Shown here piece after piece: positions 19,269-27,052 of a DNA stretch of 64,000 nucleotides. The translations under genes and the position numbers were made by a program. Location: positions 62,001-126,000 of the forward strand of contig NZ_JANKBI010000009.1 of the NCBI RefSeq assembly GCF_024622195.1. Reading direction: 5' to 3'. The DNA comes from Murimonas intestini. GTDB taxonomy: Bacteria; Bacillota; Clostridia; Lachnospirales; Lachnospiraceae. Position 1 is the stretch's first letter. Each line of letters opens with the position of its first letter. The notes under the pieces were generated by a model that ran no database searches, was not told the DNA's origin, and saw only the letters and a list, made by a program, of their open reading frames with translations.

Positions 19269-20805
19269 TTCTGGCCTCCAGTATATTTAATTTGTGCAGG
19301 ATTTCAGCCAGTACATAGTAAAATAAAATGTCCATGCTCACTCCCATGACCATATTAAACTGTACCAGCTGCGTGTCACCACTCTTTAACATTACATAAG
19401 TGATGTCCACTACTCCAATCAATAAAAAGATAACCATTACTGTAAAATAGACATAGTCCCATCTCCTGACTACTCTTTTATTAAATACTTTTCTCCCCGA
19501 CATTGCAGAAAATACGACAACAAGCAAGGCCAGATAACCTATAGTCTTTGGCGCGGATCTCTCCTTGAAGATGCTCCATGCCGACCAGAAAATACTTTTT
19601 CCCATAGCAGGCATTCCTGTACTGCTCTCATAGTTGCCGCAGTAACTCCTGCGAAGGTTAAAGGCAGATTTAACGCCCAGATCCCACATGGAAAGCATGG
19701 CACCGGGGTGCTTAATGTAATATAGCGCAATCTCTCCCGTAGTATATTTATCCATAAATTCCTCATGCAACAGCGGATTCTCTATCTCTGACACAGGATA
19801 ATAATCATACAGGGAGCAGTCAGCCAGAACAGCATACGAAGCATCTATCCCAAAACTGTCCAGCGTTTCCACAGGGTTGGGGGACTGGAGCAGAACTCCT
19901 CTTGTCATGGCATGGAATTTGCCAGTTTCGTCAAATTCTTCCGTACACTGAAAAAAACTCACAACTGAACCTGCTAAAAGGACGGCTGCCGCCATGATGA
20001 GCATCTTCTTAAAACGGTATTCTTGAAAAACTCTGATCTGAAGGATACAAAAGAAAGCTAAAAGTATTCCTGCCAGGAAGCATCTTCTGCTGATGAAGCA
20101 AAAGACAGTCCCTGAGATTGTCAATATCAATATGTACGCAGGACTCCATCTGCTGTTTTTATGCAGGGCCAGTGAAGCGCCTGCAGCATACAGAATGCAT
20201 ATATAAATCAACGCATCTGTATATAGAGAATTGAAATATGTCAGATAACTTACATCCGCAAATATTAGTACTCCGGCTACTGAGAGAACCACTCCCTCAG
20301 AAAAGTACTTCACCCTCTCCAGGGCTGACTTTATAAGCAAAAATACTCCCGGCAGCCAGCATATCCCATAAAGAGCGCCTAAAAAGCGGATATCAAAAAG
20401 ATTGTCTCCTGTAAAAAAAGAATCAACAGCTTTGGCAGCTGTTACAAATAATGTATGTACTGTAAATTCCTGCCCGTCCGCATGTACGGATTCATAAGTT
20501 TTAATAAAATATTCATTTGACTGAAAGCTGTCTTCCCGTGCTGTATCTTTCTCAAGGTAATCCAGGCCAAACCCCTTCATCTTCTGATTTGCCATGCTGT
20601 CGTTGGCAACTCCCAGATACGGTGAAATAAAGAGCATAAGCACCATGATCAGCATGCATACTACAGCCGACGCAAATGCGAGCCGTACCGGAGAATAATG
20701 CTGCTCCATCCTTTTGTTCAGGCTGCGGCGTTTATTTTTAACTGCTTCTAAAACAGTGAGCAGGGCAGTATAAATATCTTTTCTTCTTACCTTTAATCCT
20801 GTCAT
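19252..20805 (-). CDS. Polytopic GT-C-like membrane protein, single-unit paralogue of 2565-5705
   Basis: 517 residues with about ten hydrophobic segments. It shares an ordered motif set with each half of the 1046-residue protein at 2565-5705: TYFNSLYTD near 195, SPNPVETLDSFGIDASY near 310, the hydrophilic LADCSLYDYYPVSEIENP, and YIKHPGAM near 370. Probably a GT-C-type glycosyltransferase using a lipid-linked sugar; the exact reaction is unknown. It is the first gene of the polysaccharide run and would be the first translated after the invertible promoter. The ATG at 20805 is preceded by GGGAGATG. About 60 bp separate it from the left inverted repeat. Confidence 0.75.
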   Translation of the reverse strand: MTGLKVRRKDIYTALLTVLEAVKNKRRSLNKRMEQHYSPVRLAFASAVVCMLIMVLMLFISPYLGVANDSMANQKMKGFGLDYLEKDTAREDSFQSNEYFIKTYESVHADGQEFTVHTLFVTAAKAVDSFFTGDNLFDIRFLGALYGICWLPGVFLLIKSALERVKYFSEGVVLSVAGVLIFADVSYLTYFNSLYTDALIYICILYAAGASLALHKNSRWSPAYILILTISGTVFCFISRRCFLAGILLAFFCILQIRVFQEYRFKKMLIMAAAVLLAGSVVSFFQCTEEFDETGKFHAMTRGVLLQSPNPVETLDSFGIDASYAVLADCSLYDYYPVSEIENPLLHEEFMDKYTTGEIALYYIKHPGAMLSMWDLGVKSAFNLRRSYCGNYESSTGMPAMGKSIFWSAWSIFKERSAPKTIGYLALLVVVFSAMSGRKVFNKRVVRRWDYVYFTVMVIFLLIGVVDITYVMLKSGDTQLVQFNMVMGVSMDILFYYVLAEILHKLNILEARNEEKR

Positions 20806-20863
20806 TATATATCATCTCCCTACAGCGTCTGCAGCTTATCTGGAACCTTGTTTTATCTGCCCT

Positions 20864-20887
20864 ACCACATAATTCTCATTCTGTGGT
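20864..20887. repeat. IR-L, left recombination site of the invertible segment
   Basis: A 24-bp site made of two near-palindromic arms, ACCACATAAT and ATTCTGTGGT, around a TCTC centre. The reverse complement of the site at 21145-21168 matches it at 23 of 24 positions (T/G at position 7). Two arms with an asymmetric centre is the usual form of a tyrosine-recombinase core site. On the minus strand it forms a hairpin with no following T run, so it should not stop transcription into the polysaccharide genes. Confidence 0.88.
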
Positions 20888-20948
20888 AAGCGCCTGAATT
20901 ATTTTCCTGAGAGCCGGTTATAAATGTCATTTTTGCGTATCTGCAGAA

Positions 20949-20980
20949 AGGCCTACAGAAATAAAAATTTCTATAGGCCT
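20949..20980 (-). terminator. Hairpin inside the invertible segment, terminator-like on the minus strand
   Basis: A 13-bp stem (20950-20962 with 20967-20979) and a 4-base loop. On the minus-strand RNA all pairs form (one G-U), and a short TTTCT follows; on the plus strand there is one mismatch and no T run. In the present orientation it could reduce read-through from the recombinase gene into the polysaccharide operon. After inversion it would lie upstream of the promoter and no longer stand in the way. Confidence 0.5.
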
Positions 20981-21082
20981 GCTCGTGCTATATTCAGACC
21001 GGATTGGGATCTTCTGGAAAAGTATTTATGACATAATCTTGGCAAAACTGTTATGAAAATATAATTTTTCGACAAATAATTC

Positions 21083-21111
21083 TTGTATTCTATCTTAAAA
21101 TCTTTTATAAT
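21083..21111 (+). promoter_or_regulatory. Promoter carried by the invertible segment, OFF orientation
   Basis: TTGTAT (21083-21088), 17 bp, TATAAT (21106-21111): a good sigma-A promoter directed toward the right inverted repeat. In this orientation the transcript should end after about 55 nt at the hairpin plus T run formed by IR-R. After inversion the same promoter would drive the polysaccharide genes. Confidence 0.75.
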
Positions 21112-21144
21112 GATTTTATGTATCCATTTAATTGATGCGGAACT

Positions 21145-21168
21145 ACCACAGAATGAGAATTCTGTGGT
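21145..21168. repeat. IR-R, right recombination site of the invertible segment
   Basis: A 24-bp perfect palindromic pair of arms, ACCACAGAAT and ATTCTGTGGT, around a GAGA centre. The centre is the complement of the TCTC centre of IR-L, so the two sites are in opposite orientation, which favours inversion over deletion. It lies 4 bp from the 3' end of the recombinase gene. Confidence 0.88.
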
Positions 21169-21175
21169 TTTTTTA
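21145..21175 (+). terminator. IR-R plus T7 acts as intrinsic terminator on the plus strand
   Basis: The 10-bp IR-R stem is followed on the plus strand by TTTTTTT (21169-21175 including the last paired base context). The T run lies outside the invertible segment, so it stays beside the recombinase gene in both states. It should stop the OFF-state transcript before it runs antisense into the recombinase gene. Confidence 0.7.
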
Positions 21176-22018
21176 TAAAAGCAGACACATCTTATCTAAA
21201 GTTTCTTCATATGCTTTGGCGCTGGCCGCCACATAAATACGCGTTGTCTCTATGCTGCTGTGACCCAGAATATCTGCCAGATGAGCCAGGTTTTTCTCGA
21301 TGGCATAAAAAGTACGGGCAAACAAATGGCGGAAGTTGTGGGGAAATACTTTGCCTGGTTCCACTTCTGCCAGCTTACAGAGTTTCTTCATGTCATGACA
21401 TATATTAGACCTGTCGAGAGGCTTTCCGCTCTTTGTCTGAAAAACATATCCCTCCCTGATCCCCTGCCCTTTTACATATTTCATCAGCCGTGTCCTGAGG
21501 CTTTTTTGCAGAAGGATAGTCCTGCCTTTCCCTTTCAGATATATTTTGGCCTGCCCCTTTTCAAGGGCATCTATGGTAATAAACTTCAGCTCGCTGATAC
21601 GTATGCCTGTTCCCGCGATAGTCAGCATCAGATGGTACAGGCGGTCATCGTCCTGCTTCTTAGCGGCATCCAGCAAACGTTTATACTCCTGCTCCGTCAA
21701 TTCTCTCTTCTCATCTACAAATGCCGCCCGCTGGACCCGGAATAATTTTAATTTGCAGCACTGCAGCCCCATATATTCTAAAAACGCATTAATAGCTGAC
21801 AGCTTTCCATTCACTGTCTGGACAAGATTCAGGTTCTGAAGATACTCCCTGTAATCAATCAGCAGATCTTTTGTGATTTTCCTGCCGTTCAGATAATCAA
21901 TAAGTTGTCCAATTTCTCTTGTATATTTTTTAATAGTTGCCTGTGATTTCTCATTTCTGTGCAGGCTGTCTTTAAATCCTTCCAAGTGAGATGCATATGA
22001 TTTTTCTTTCTCCATCAT
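21173..22018 (-). CDS. Tyrosine recombinase (site-specific, predicted promoter invertase)
   Basis: 281 residues, normal for XerC/D-size integrases. The SAM-like N-terminal DNA-binding domain covers about 8-90 (TIKKYTREIGQLIDYLNG). The catalytic domain has R140 in GTGIRISEL, Lys in LKGKGR near 163, H227 and R230 in FPHNFRHLF, H253 in LGHSSIETT and nucleophile Y262 in TRIYV, so it should be active. It lies immediately beside the 24-bp inverted repeats and is the likely enzyme that flips the promoter segment. It has its own promoter (22057-22085). The site GGAGGAG is followed by TTG-ATG-ATG; I take the ATG at 22018. Its transcript runs toward the invertible segment. Confidence 0.92.
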   Translation of the reverse strand: MMEKEKSYASHLEGFKDSLHRNEKSQATIKKYTREIGQLIDYLNGRKITKDLLIDYREYLQNLNLVQTVNGKLSAINAFLEYMGLQCCKLKLFRVQRAAFVDEKRELTEQEYKRLLDAAKKQDDDRLYHLMLTIAGTGIRISELKFITIDALEKGQAKIYLKGKGRTILLQKSLRTRLMKYVKGQGIREGYVFQTKSGKPLDRSNICHDMKKLCKLAEVEPGKVFPHNFRHLFARTFYAIEKNLAHLADILGHSSIETTRIYVAASAKAYEETLDKMCLLL

Positions 22019-22056
22019 CAATTCTCCTCCATAAAATAATGTTGCAAAATATTCAC

Positions 22057-22085
22057 ATACTATAGGGAATGAGGTTTTTGGTCAA
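22057..22085 (-). promoter_or_regulatory. Promoter of the recombinase gene
   Basis: Minus strand TTGACC (22085-22080), 17 bp, TAGTAT (22062-22057), a strong sigma-A match. It lies between the pfkB terminator and the recombinase ribosome site, so the recombinase should be expressed independently of the sugar operon and of switch orientation. Confidence 0.72.
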
Positions 22086-22146
22086 AAAAAACTTCTGACA
22101 AATAGTATCAAACTTTAATTAAAATTTGATACATATGTCAGAAGTT
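22084..22146 (-). terminator. Terminator after the PfkB gene (nested double hairpin)
   Basis: Two nested perfect stems: AACTTCTGACA with TGTCAGAAGTT (11 bp, 22090-22100 and 22136-22146) and inside it GTATCAAA with TTTGATAC (8 bp). On the minus strand a run of eight T follows. It separates the polyol operon from the recombinase gene. On the other strand it lacks a T run. Confidence 0.82.
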
Positions 22147-22185
22147 TATATTTAAAAATATACTTATCCTTGAGGTATACCTTTC

Positions 22186-23112
22186 TCAGATCCGTTTGAT
22201 TTCCACCTCGGGAAGAATTCTTTCCATATCTTTCTGCCTGAAATTTCCTGTCTGCATAGTCATGGCATTGGCCGCTGATACAGCTACTGCATAGCGGAGC
22301 GTCTCTTCTATAGAATACCCTCTTGAGAGTCCCACTGCAAAAGCTGCTGTCATTGAATCACCGCATCCCACAGTATTTACAACTTCGATCTTAGGAGGTT
22401 TTCCCTGTAACACACCATCTTCTGTCACCACCAGAGCACCGTCACTGCCAAGGGATACTACTACTATTTCTATCCCCATCTTCTGAAGCTTCCCGGCTCC
22501 TTCTATGATCTCTTCCCTGTTTGTGACAGGTACCCCAAGCAGGGCTTCTATCTCATCATCGTTCGGCTTGATCATTGTAGGGCGGGATTTTACGCCCTCT
22601 TCCAGAAGCTTTCCGCTGGTATCCAGGATCACCTGCTTTCCGGCTCCTTTAATCTTGGTTATCAGACTCCCGTAGATATCTGACGGGACTCCCCTGGGAA
22701 TACTTCCGGAAATGGTCACCACATTGCTTTCCCGTATGATCTCATCAAACTGGTCCAGAAAATTTTGTACGTCTTCGGGTCTTACAGGCTCACCCGGTTC
22801 CAGAAATTCCGTTGAGCTTCCGTCTTCTGCCAGAACATTGATACAGCTTCTGGTCTCACCCGGTACATGTACAAAACGGCTGGGAACCATCTTCTCTTTT
22901 AAAAGATCCTCTACATAGGCGCCATTATGTCCTCCCACAAATCCGGTTGCAAGCACTTCCTCACCGCATAGCTTTACCACCTTAGCCACATTCAGGCCTT
23001 TTCCCCCTGCCGTGTTGGAGCATTGGAGAACACGCATTACCTCACCTTTGTTCAGTTCTTTTACAGTATAAGCTTTATCGACCGCTACATTTAAGGTCAC
23101 TGTTGTTATCAT
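22186..23112 (-). CDS. PfkB-family sugar-phosphate kinase (1-phosphofructokinase/tagatose-6-phosphate kinase type)
   Basis: 308 residues, the length of FruK/LacC. Starts MITTVTLNVAVDKAY, with the GGKGLNVAKV substrate block near 37 and the ATP/anion-hole motif VNTVGCGDSMTAAF near 250 holding the catalytic Asp. The family phosphorylates ketose monophosphates to bisphosphates. Together with the class II aldolase of this operon it would make and split fructose- or tagatose-1,6-bisphosphate. The GatD-like dehydrogenase favours the tagatose branch, but the substrate cannot be fixed from sequence. It lies behind an intrinsic terminator, so its level may be lower than that of the upstream genes. GGAGGAAAG precedes the ATG. 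Confidence 0.88.
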   Translation of the reverse strand: MITTVTLNVAVDKAYTVKELNKGEVMRVLQCSNTAGGKGLNVAKVVKLCGEEVLATGFVGGHNGAYVEDLLKEKMVPSRFVHVPGETRSCINVLAEDGSSTEFLEPGEPVRPEDVQNFLDQFDEIIRESNVVTISGSIPRGVPSDIYGSLITKIKGAGKQVILDTSGKLLEEGVKSRPTMIKPNDDEIEALLGVPVTNREEIIEGAGKLQKMGIEIVVVSLGSDGALVVTEDGVLQGKPPKIEVVNTVGCGDSMTAAFAVGLSRGYSIEETLRYAVAVSAANAMTMQTGNFRQKDMERILPEVEIKRI

Positions 23113-23175
23113 TTTCTTTCCTCCAAATCTATACTCTGACTTCCGGAATATATTCTTTTCTCCGGATACAGCATT

Positions 23176-23221
23176 TAAAATGCCGGTTCCCTGTGCGGGG
23201 ACACATCCCCGGGAACCGGCA
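23176..23221 (-). terminator. Intrinsic terminator between aldo/keto reductase and PfkB genes
   Basis: Perfect 11-bp stem TGCCGGTTCCC (23181-23191) with GGGAACCGGCA (23211-23221); the loop itself contains a GGGG/CCCC pair. On the minus strand TTTTAAA follows. It sits inside the apparent operon and may tune or end transcription before pfkB. Confidence 0.75.
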
Positions 23222-23263
23222 CTTCTGCCTGTCAGAACATGGTCAGCAGCTCACTTCCACTGA

Positions 23264-24280
23264 TCAGCAGTCTGTACAGTCTACGATCTTTCCATCTTCA
23301 TCCCACAGATCATGCCAGTCGTTTGCACCTTCCCATAAGAAAACCTGTCCTTTTACAAGGCGGTTATTCCTCTCGAGAGTTGCAATAGACGCCATCTCTT
23401 CTTCTGTCAGAGGATCCTCTGTTGTACACTGCAGATTGCTCACATATTCATTTTCATGGATAGAAAACGGAATTGGGATCTGGCCCCTCTGCACTGCCCA
23501 TTTCAGGGAGATAACTGCCGGGTGTACGCCATGTGCCTTAGCGATGGCCTGCATCTCGGGTGTCTGGATATCCGCGATATCCTCAGGCATCATATCCCTC
23601 TCCGGCCTTGTGGGGGAACCGATAGGCATGAACCCTACAGGCTGAATGTCTCTTGCCGCAAGGTAGTCAAACAGTTCCTGCTGCTGGAAGCACGGATGAA
23701 GCTCCATCTCGCAGGCTGCCGGTTTGATACGCATTTTAGGGAGAACAGCCTCAAGCTTCGGGATCGTCATATTGGAGATTCCAATATAGCGGATCTTTCC
23801 TTCATCAACTAATTCCTCGCACTGCCTGTATGTATCAAGAAACTCTTCCACAGAAAACGGCCTTGAATCCGGGTTGCGTGAATCCACATCACAACCTGGC
23901 GCATGGTAATTCGGGAACGGCCAGTGGATAAAGTACATATCCACATATTTCAGCTTCAGGTCACTTAAGCTTTTTTCAAGCGCTTCCCTGACTTTTCTGT
24001 GCATATCGTTCCATACCTTTGTCATGATGAACATGTCTTTTCTTTCTACCACACCTTCATCAAAAGCCGCTTTGAAAACATCACCGATCATATCCTCATT
24101 TTCATAACATGCTGCACAGTCGAACATACGGTAACCCGCGCGGATAGCGCCTGCAACTGCTGCCGATACCTGCTCTGCCGTGAAACGGTCGGAACCGAAG
24201 GTTCCCATTCCAATACATGGAATCTCTTCACCTGTATATAATTTTCTTACAGGCACTTTAGTTAAATCTACGGTTGTCAT
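23264..24280 (-). CDS. Aldo/keto reductase (polyol/aldose reductase type)
   Basis: 338 residues with the full AKR signature: GEEIPCIGMGTFGSD, GYRMFDCAACYENED (catalytic Asp/Tyr), the catalytic Lys in FIMTKVWND, YFIHWPF with the catalytic His, and GISNMTIPKLE. It reduces or oxidises a sugar or polyol with NAD(P)H in the cytoplasm. In this operon it may interconvert a polyol and its aldose or ketose before phosphorylation; the substrate is inferred only. The ATG at 24280 follows GGAGGAG. A 132-bp repeat element lies in the 169-bp gap between this gene and the dehydrogenase gene upstream. Confidence 0.9.
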   Translation of the reverse strand: MTTVDLTKVPVRKLYTGEEIPCIGMGTFGSDRFTAEQVSAAVAGAIRAGYRMFDCAACYENEDMIGDVFKAAFDEGVVERKDMFIMTKVWNDMHRKVREALEKSLSDLKLKYVDMYFIHWPFPNYHAPGCDVDSRNPDSRPFSVEEFLDTYRQCEELVDEGKIRYIGISNMTIPKLEAVLPKMRIKPAACEMELHPCFQQQELFDYLAARDIQPVGFMPIGSPTRPERDMMPEDIADIQTPEMQAIAKAHGVHPAVISLKWAVQRGQIPIPFSIHENEYVSNLQCTTEDPLTEEEMASIATLERNNRLVKGQVFLWEGANDWHDLWDEDGKIVDCTDC

Positions 24281-24313
24281 TTTGACTCCTCCTATATTCT
24301 ATATTAATTTTAT

Positions 24314-24445
24314 GTAACTGTTCAGTACCTTCACAGTTACATGCAAAAATCCATTTAAAATCGCCTCCGGCAATGGGATTTTTGCACCCTTGAATCATTT
24401 TCTCACGGTCTGTGCAGTAAATGCACAGACCTGCTGAATAGTTAC
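24314..24445. repeat. Dispersed structured repeat, full copy A (132 bp)
   Basis: Ends are inverted repeats: GTAACTGTTCAG and CTGAATAGTTAC (11 of 12 match as inverted repeats). Inside are three hairpins: GTAACTG/CAGTTAC at the left end, TGCAAAAATCC with GGGATTTTTGCA, and GTCTGTGCA with TGCACAGAC. The copy at 58507-58639 differs at about seven bases plus one indel. ATTTTAT occurs on both sides and might be a target duplication. It resembles a MITE or a structured intergenic RNA element. Confidence 0.82.
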
Positions 24446-24449
24446 TATT

Positions 24450-25508
24450 TTATTTCTCACTGTCGATTAAAATCTTCCCTTTTACAGTACCAGGTGTCTT
24501 ATACATCTCAAATGCATCAGCTATCCTGCTGAGGGGCATTTTGCAAAAGATAAAGGAATCATCGAATTTAAGATCCCCTGTCTTAAAATAATGTGCCGCC
24601 AGCTCCCATTCCTTACCGGGGAAGGGCGCGCTGTATGACATCCATGAACCTGTAAGCTTGAATTCTTTCCTGTTCATGTTCTCCCACTCGGATACGCTAA
24701 AGGACAATTCCTTTACAGGTGTCCCGATAAAACATACCTCAGCCTTATTGGCTGCCAGTTTAAATGCCATTTTCATAGTAATGGTATTGCCTGCTGTCTC
24801 GTATACATAGTCAAAGCCTCTTCCGCCTGTGAGGGCCATGGCTTTGTCCATGAAGCCTTCTTCCAGAGTGTTTATGCATGCAGTTGCCCCAAGGCGCCTG
24901 CCAAGCTCAAGCCTTTCTTCCACAATATCGAATACAACTACTTCCCGTGCCCCGAATATCTTTGCCCACTGCATAGTCATCATGCCGATTGTACCGCCGC
25001 CTAAGACAGCCACGGTCTTTCCGCCCGTGTAATCGCATCTCTGAAGCCCGTGCAGCGCCACAGTGGCAGGCTCGAAGAACGCGCCCTGCTCAAAGCTGAC
25101 AGAATCATCAAATTTTACTGCATTTTTTTCGGGAACCACCACATATTCTGCAAAACTTCCAAATTCCCTGGAGCCAATAAAGCTGTAGTGCTTGCACAGA
25201 GAATAGTTTCCTTTCTGGCAGTCCTCACATTCCATACACGGCACAAGAGGAACTCCCGCAACCCTGTCTCCCGGCTTCAGGGAGGTTACTCCTTCCCCGG
25301 CCTCTTCCACGGTGCCGGAGAACTCATGGCCCAGCACATTCGGGAAGAAATGACATGCATCTCCGTTCACCCTTGGCACATCAGAGCCGCAGATCCCTGT
25401 ATACTTTACCTTGATCAGTACTTTTCCCGGGCCTGCCTGAGGCTTTTCGATATCGTCATAGCGTATATCATTCATCCCATAGACTACGCCCGCTTTCATT
25501 TTGCTCAT
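24450..25508 (-). CDS. Zinc-dependent medium-chain dehydrogenase, galactitol-1-phosphate 5-dehydrogenase (GatD)-like
   Basis: 352 residues. Catalytic zinc residues lie in GICGSDVPR (Cys) and LGHEFSG (His, Glu); the structural zinc site is the four-cysteine block CMECEDCQKGNYSLC; the Rossmann motif is AVLGGGTIGMM. Segments such as GSDVPR, HYSFIGSREFGSFAEYVVV and GSWMSYSAPFPGKEWELA closely follow E. coli GatD as I remember it, which oxidises galactitol-1-phosphate to tagatose-6-phosphate. No PTS gene is nearby to make galactitol-1-phosphate, so the FGGY kinase may supply the phosphorylated substrate, or the enzyme may act on a free polyol. AAGGAGAG precedes the ATG. Confidence 0.85.
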   Translation of the reverse strand: MSKMKAGVVYGMNDIRYDDIEKPQAGPGKVLIKVKYTGICGSDVPRVNGDACHFFPNVLGHEFSGTVEEAGEGVTSLKPGDRVAGVPLVPCMECEDCQKGNYSLCKHYSFIGSREFGSFAEYVVVPEKNAVKFDDSVSFEQGAFFEPATVALHGLQRCDYTGGKTVAVLGGGTIGMMTMQWAKIFGAREVVVFDIVEERLELGRRLGATACINTLEEGFMDKAMALTGGRGFDYVYETAGNTITMKMAFKLAANKAEVCFIGTPVKELSFSVSEWENMNRKEFKLTGSWMSYSAPFPGKEWELAAHYFKTGDLKFDDSFIFCKMPLSRIADAFEMYKTPGTVKGKILIDSEK

Positions 25509-25542
25509 GTCCTGTCTCTCCTTCTTACCTCTTTTTTGATTC

Positions 25543-27027
25543 TTATCTGAACCTCCTGAAGGTATCCTTCAGGTCATCATACAGCTCCAGATACAGCTCC
25601 ATTGATTTCTTATACTGCTCATGTGCATTTTCATCCGGCTGCTGCTCCCTGGTGATCACGATAGTCTCCTCTGCTGCCTGCTCAAAGCTGTCATACACGC
25701 CTACTCCCACTCCCGCCAGGATACATGCCCCCAGGGTAGTAGCCGTGTCTGATGTGGGGACCTTGATCTTCCTGCCTGTCACATCGGCTTTGATCTGAGT
25801 CCAGAGGATGCTGTTGGAAGCTCCTCCCATGGCAATGAGCTCATCCGCCTCCACGCCTGCCTCGGCAGCCGTCCTCAGATTATGCTCCAGGGCATATGCC
25901 ACGCCTTCCAGCGCTGCCCTTATAAAATGCCCCTTTGTCTTGTCAAAGCTCAAGCCATAGAATACTCCTTTTGCATCAGGATCCCAGATTGGCGAACGCT
26001 CTCCCGACATGTAGGGAAGAAATATAACGCCGTCACTTCCCGCCGGTATCTTCTCTGCCAGGGAAGTCAGTTCATCAAAGGAAACTCCCTCTCCGAACTC
26101 CAGCTTCATCCAGCGCAGGACTCCTCCTCCGCCCACTGTTCCTCCCTGAAGCAGCCACTTGTCAGGCACTACATGGGGGCTGAGTATCAGCTTTGGATGT
26201 GCCAGAGCTTCCTCCAGGCAGATGCTCATGCCTCCCGCCTGTCCTCCCTGTTCCTGTGTCTGGCCTTTCTTGATAACACCTGCGCCAAGCGTCCCGCAGG
26301 CCGCATCCAGACCGCCTGCCACCACTCTTGTGCCTGGGGCCAGCCCTGTTGCCTGCGCCGCTTCCTCCGTGACAGTCCCTGCCACTGCATGACATGGCAG
26401 AATGTCAGGTACAAGGTCAGCTGAGAGGCCCAGCTCCTCTGCCAGTTCTGCATCATATGTACATGTCTTGTTACAAAAGAAATGGATCCCGTATCCCTGG
26501 GACATATCCTGGGACATCACTCCTGTGAGTTTATAGACGATATAACTGTTGCTCTGGAGGAATTTGTATGTCTTTTCAAAGATTTCAGGACGCTCTTCCT
26601 TAAACCAGAGCATCTTAGGCGTGGAATAAGATGGAAGAAAATCATTTCCCGCCACTGCAAATATCCTGTCAAAACCCACTTCCTCTTTCACACGTTCACA
26701 GATATCCCTTGCCCTTGTATCCATCCATATGGGCGTCTTTGCCAGACAGTTCCCGTCCCTGTCCACCGGAATGGCGGACCAGCTCTGGCCGTCTATCCCT
26801 ATTCCTGCTATATCCTCCGGTCTTACGCCGGAATTATCCAGAACTTCTCTGATTCCTGCACAGATTGCTTCCCACCACTCATCAGGGTCCTGCTCCACCC
26901 ACCCGGGCTGGGGATAGTAGAGGGGATACCCCTTGTTTGACTGGGAGAGCACCTCGCCCCTCCTGTTAAAGAGAGCCACCTTGCAGGCTGAAGTCCCAAT
27001 ATCGATCCCTAATAACAACTGTTCCAT
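25543..27027 (-). CDS. FGGY-family carbohydrate kinase (xylulokinase-like)
   Basis: 494 residues, the length of XylB. The N-terminal ATPase-fold motif is LLGIDIGTSACKVALF; GIGIDGQSWSAIPVD and TPIWMDTRA follow (about 78-110); the C-terminal half has GGASNSILWTQIKADVTGR and the FLPYMSGERSPIWDPDAKG block typical of xylulokinases. It phosphorylates a pentulose, hexulose or polyol with ATP. Neighbours handle hexose-type bisphosphates, so the substrate may be a ketohexose or hexitol rather than xylulose; sequence alone does not decide. The ATG at 27027 is behind AGGTGG, 25 bp after the aldolase gene. Confidence 0.88.
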   Translation of the reverse strand: MEQLLLGIDIGTSACKVALFNRRGEVLSQSNKGYPLYYPQPGWVEQDPDEWWEAICAGIREVLDNSGVRPEDIAGIGIDGQSWSAIPVDRDGNCLAKTPIWMDTRARDICERVKEEVGFDRIFAVAGNDFLPSYSTPKMLWFKEERPEIFEKTYKFLQSNSYIVYKLTGVMSQDMSQGYGIHFFCNKTCTYDAELAEELGLSADLVPDILPCHAVAGTVTEEAAQATGLAPGTRVVAGGLDAACGTLGAGVIKKGQTQEQGGQAGGMSICLEEALAHPKLILSPHVVPDKWLLQGGTVGGGGVLRWMKLEFGEGVSFDELTSLAEKIPAGSDGVIFLPYMSGERSPIWDPDAKGVFYGLSFDKTKGHFIRAALEGVAYALEHNLRTAAEAGVEADELIAMGGASNSILWTQIKADVTGRKIKVPTSDTATTLGACILAGVGVGVYDSFEQAAEETIVITREQQPDENAHEQYKKSMELYLELYDDLKDTFRRFR

Positions 27028-27052
27028 CTATGTACCACCTGTTCCGCCTTTA

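Larger units (their letters stand above)
20888..21144. other. 257-bp invertible promoter segment (predicted)
   Basis: The DNA between the two inverted repeats has no gene. It holds one well-formed promoter (21083-21111) reading to the right, away from the polysaccharide genes, and a hairpin at 20949-20980. Recombination across the repeats would move the promoter's -10 box to about 20921-20926, facing the first polysaccharide gene with a leader of roughly 110 nt. As assembled the switch is read as OFF. I see no comparable promoter facing left in the present orientation; only weak matches such as TTGCCA with poorly spaced -10 boxes. Confidence 0.85.

Noticed and set aside
20806..20863. c-di-GMP riboswitch before the polysaccharide genes
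   Set aside because: I looked for the GEMM core motifs in the leader and the invertible segment on both strands and did not find them; regulation by c-di-GMP is better explained by the degenerate GGDEF protein.
20864..21175. The two 24-bp palindromes taken as ordinary terminators
   Set aside because: Only IR-R has a T run, and the two sites match each other at 23 of 24 positions as inverted copies with opposite centres. Unrelated terminators would not, and a recombinase gene is adjacent.
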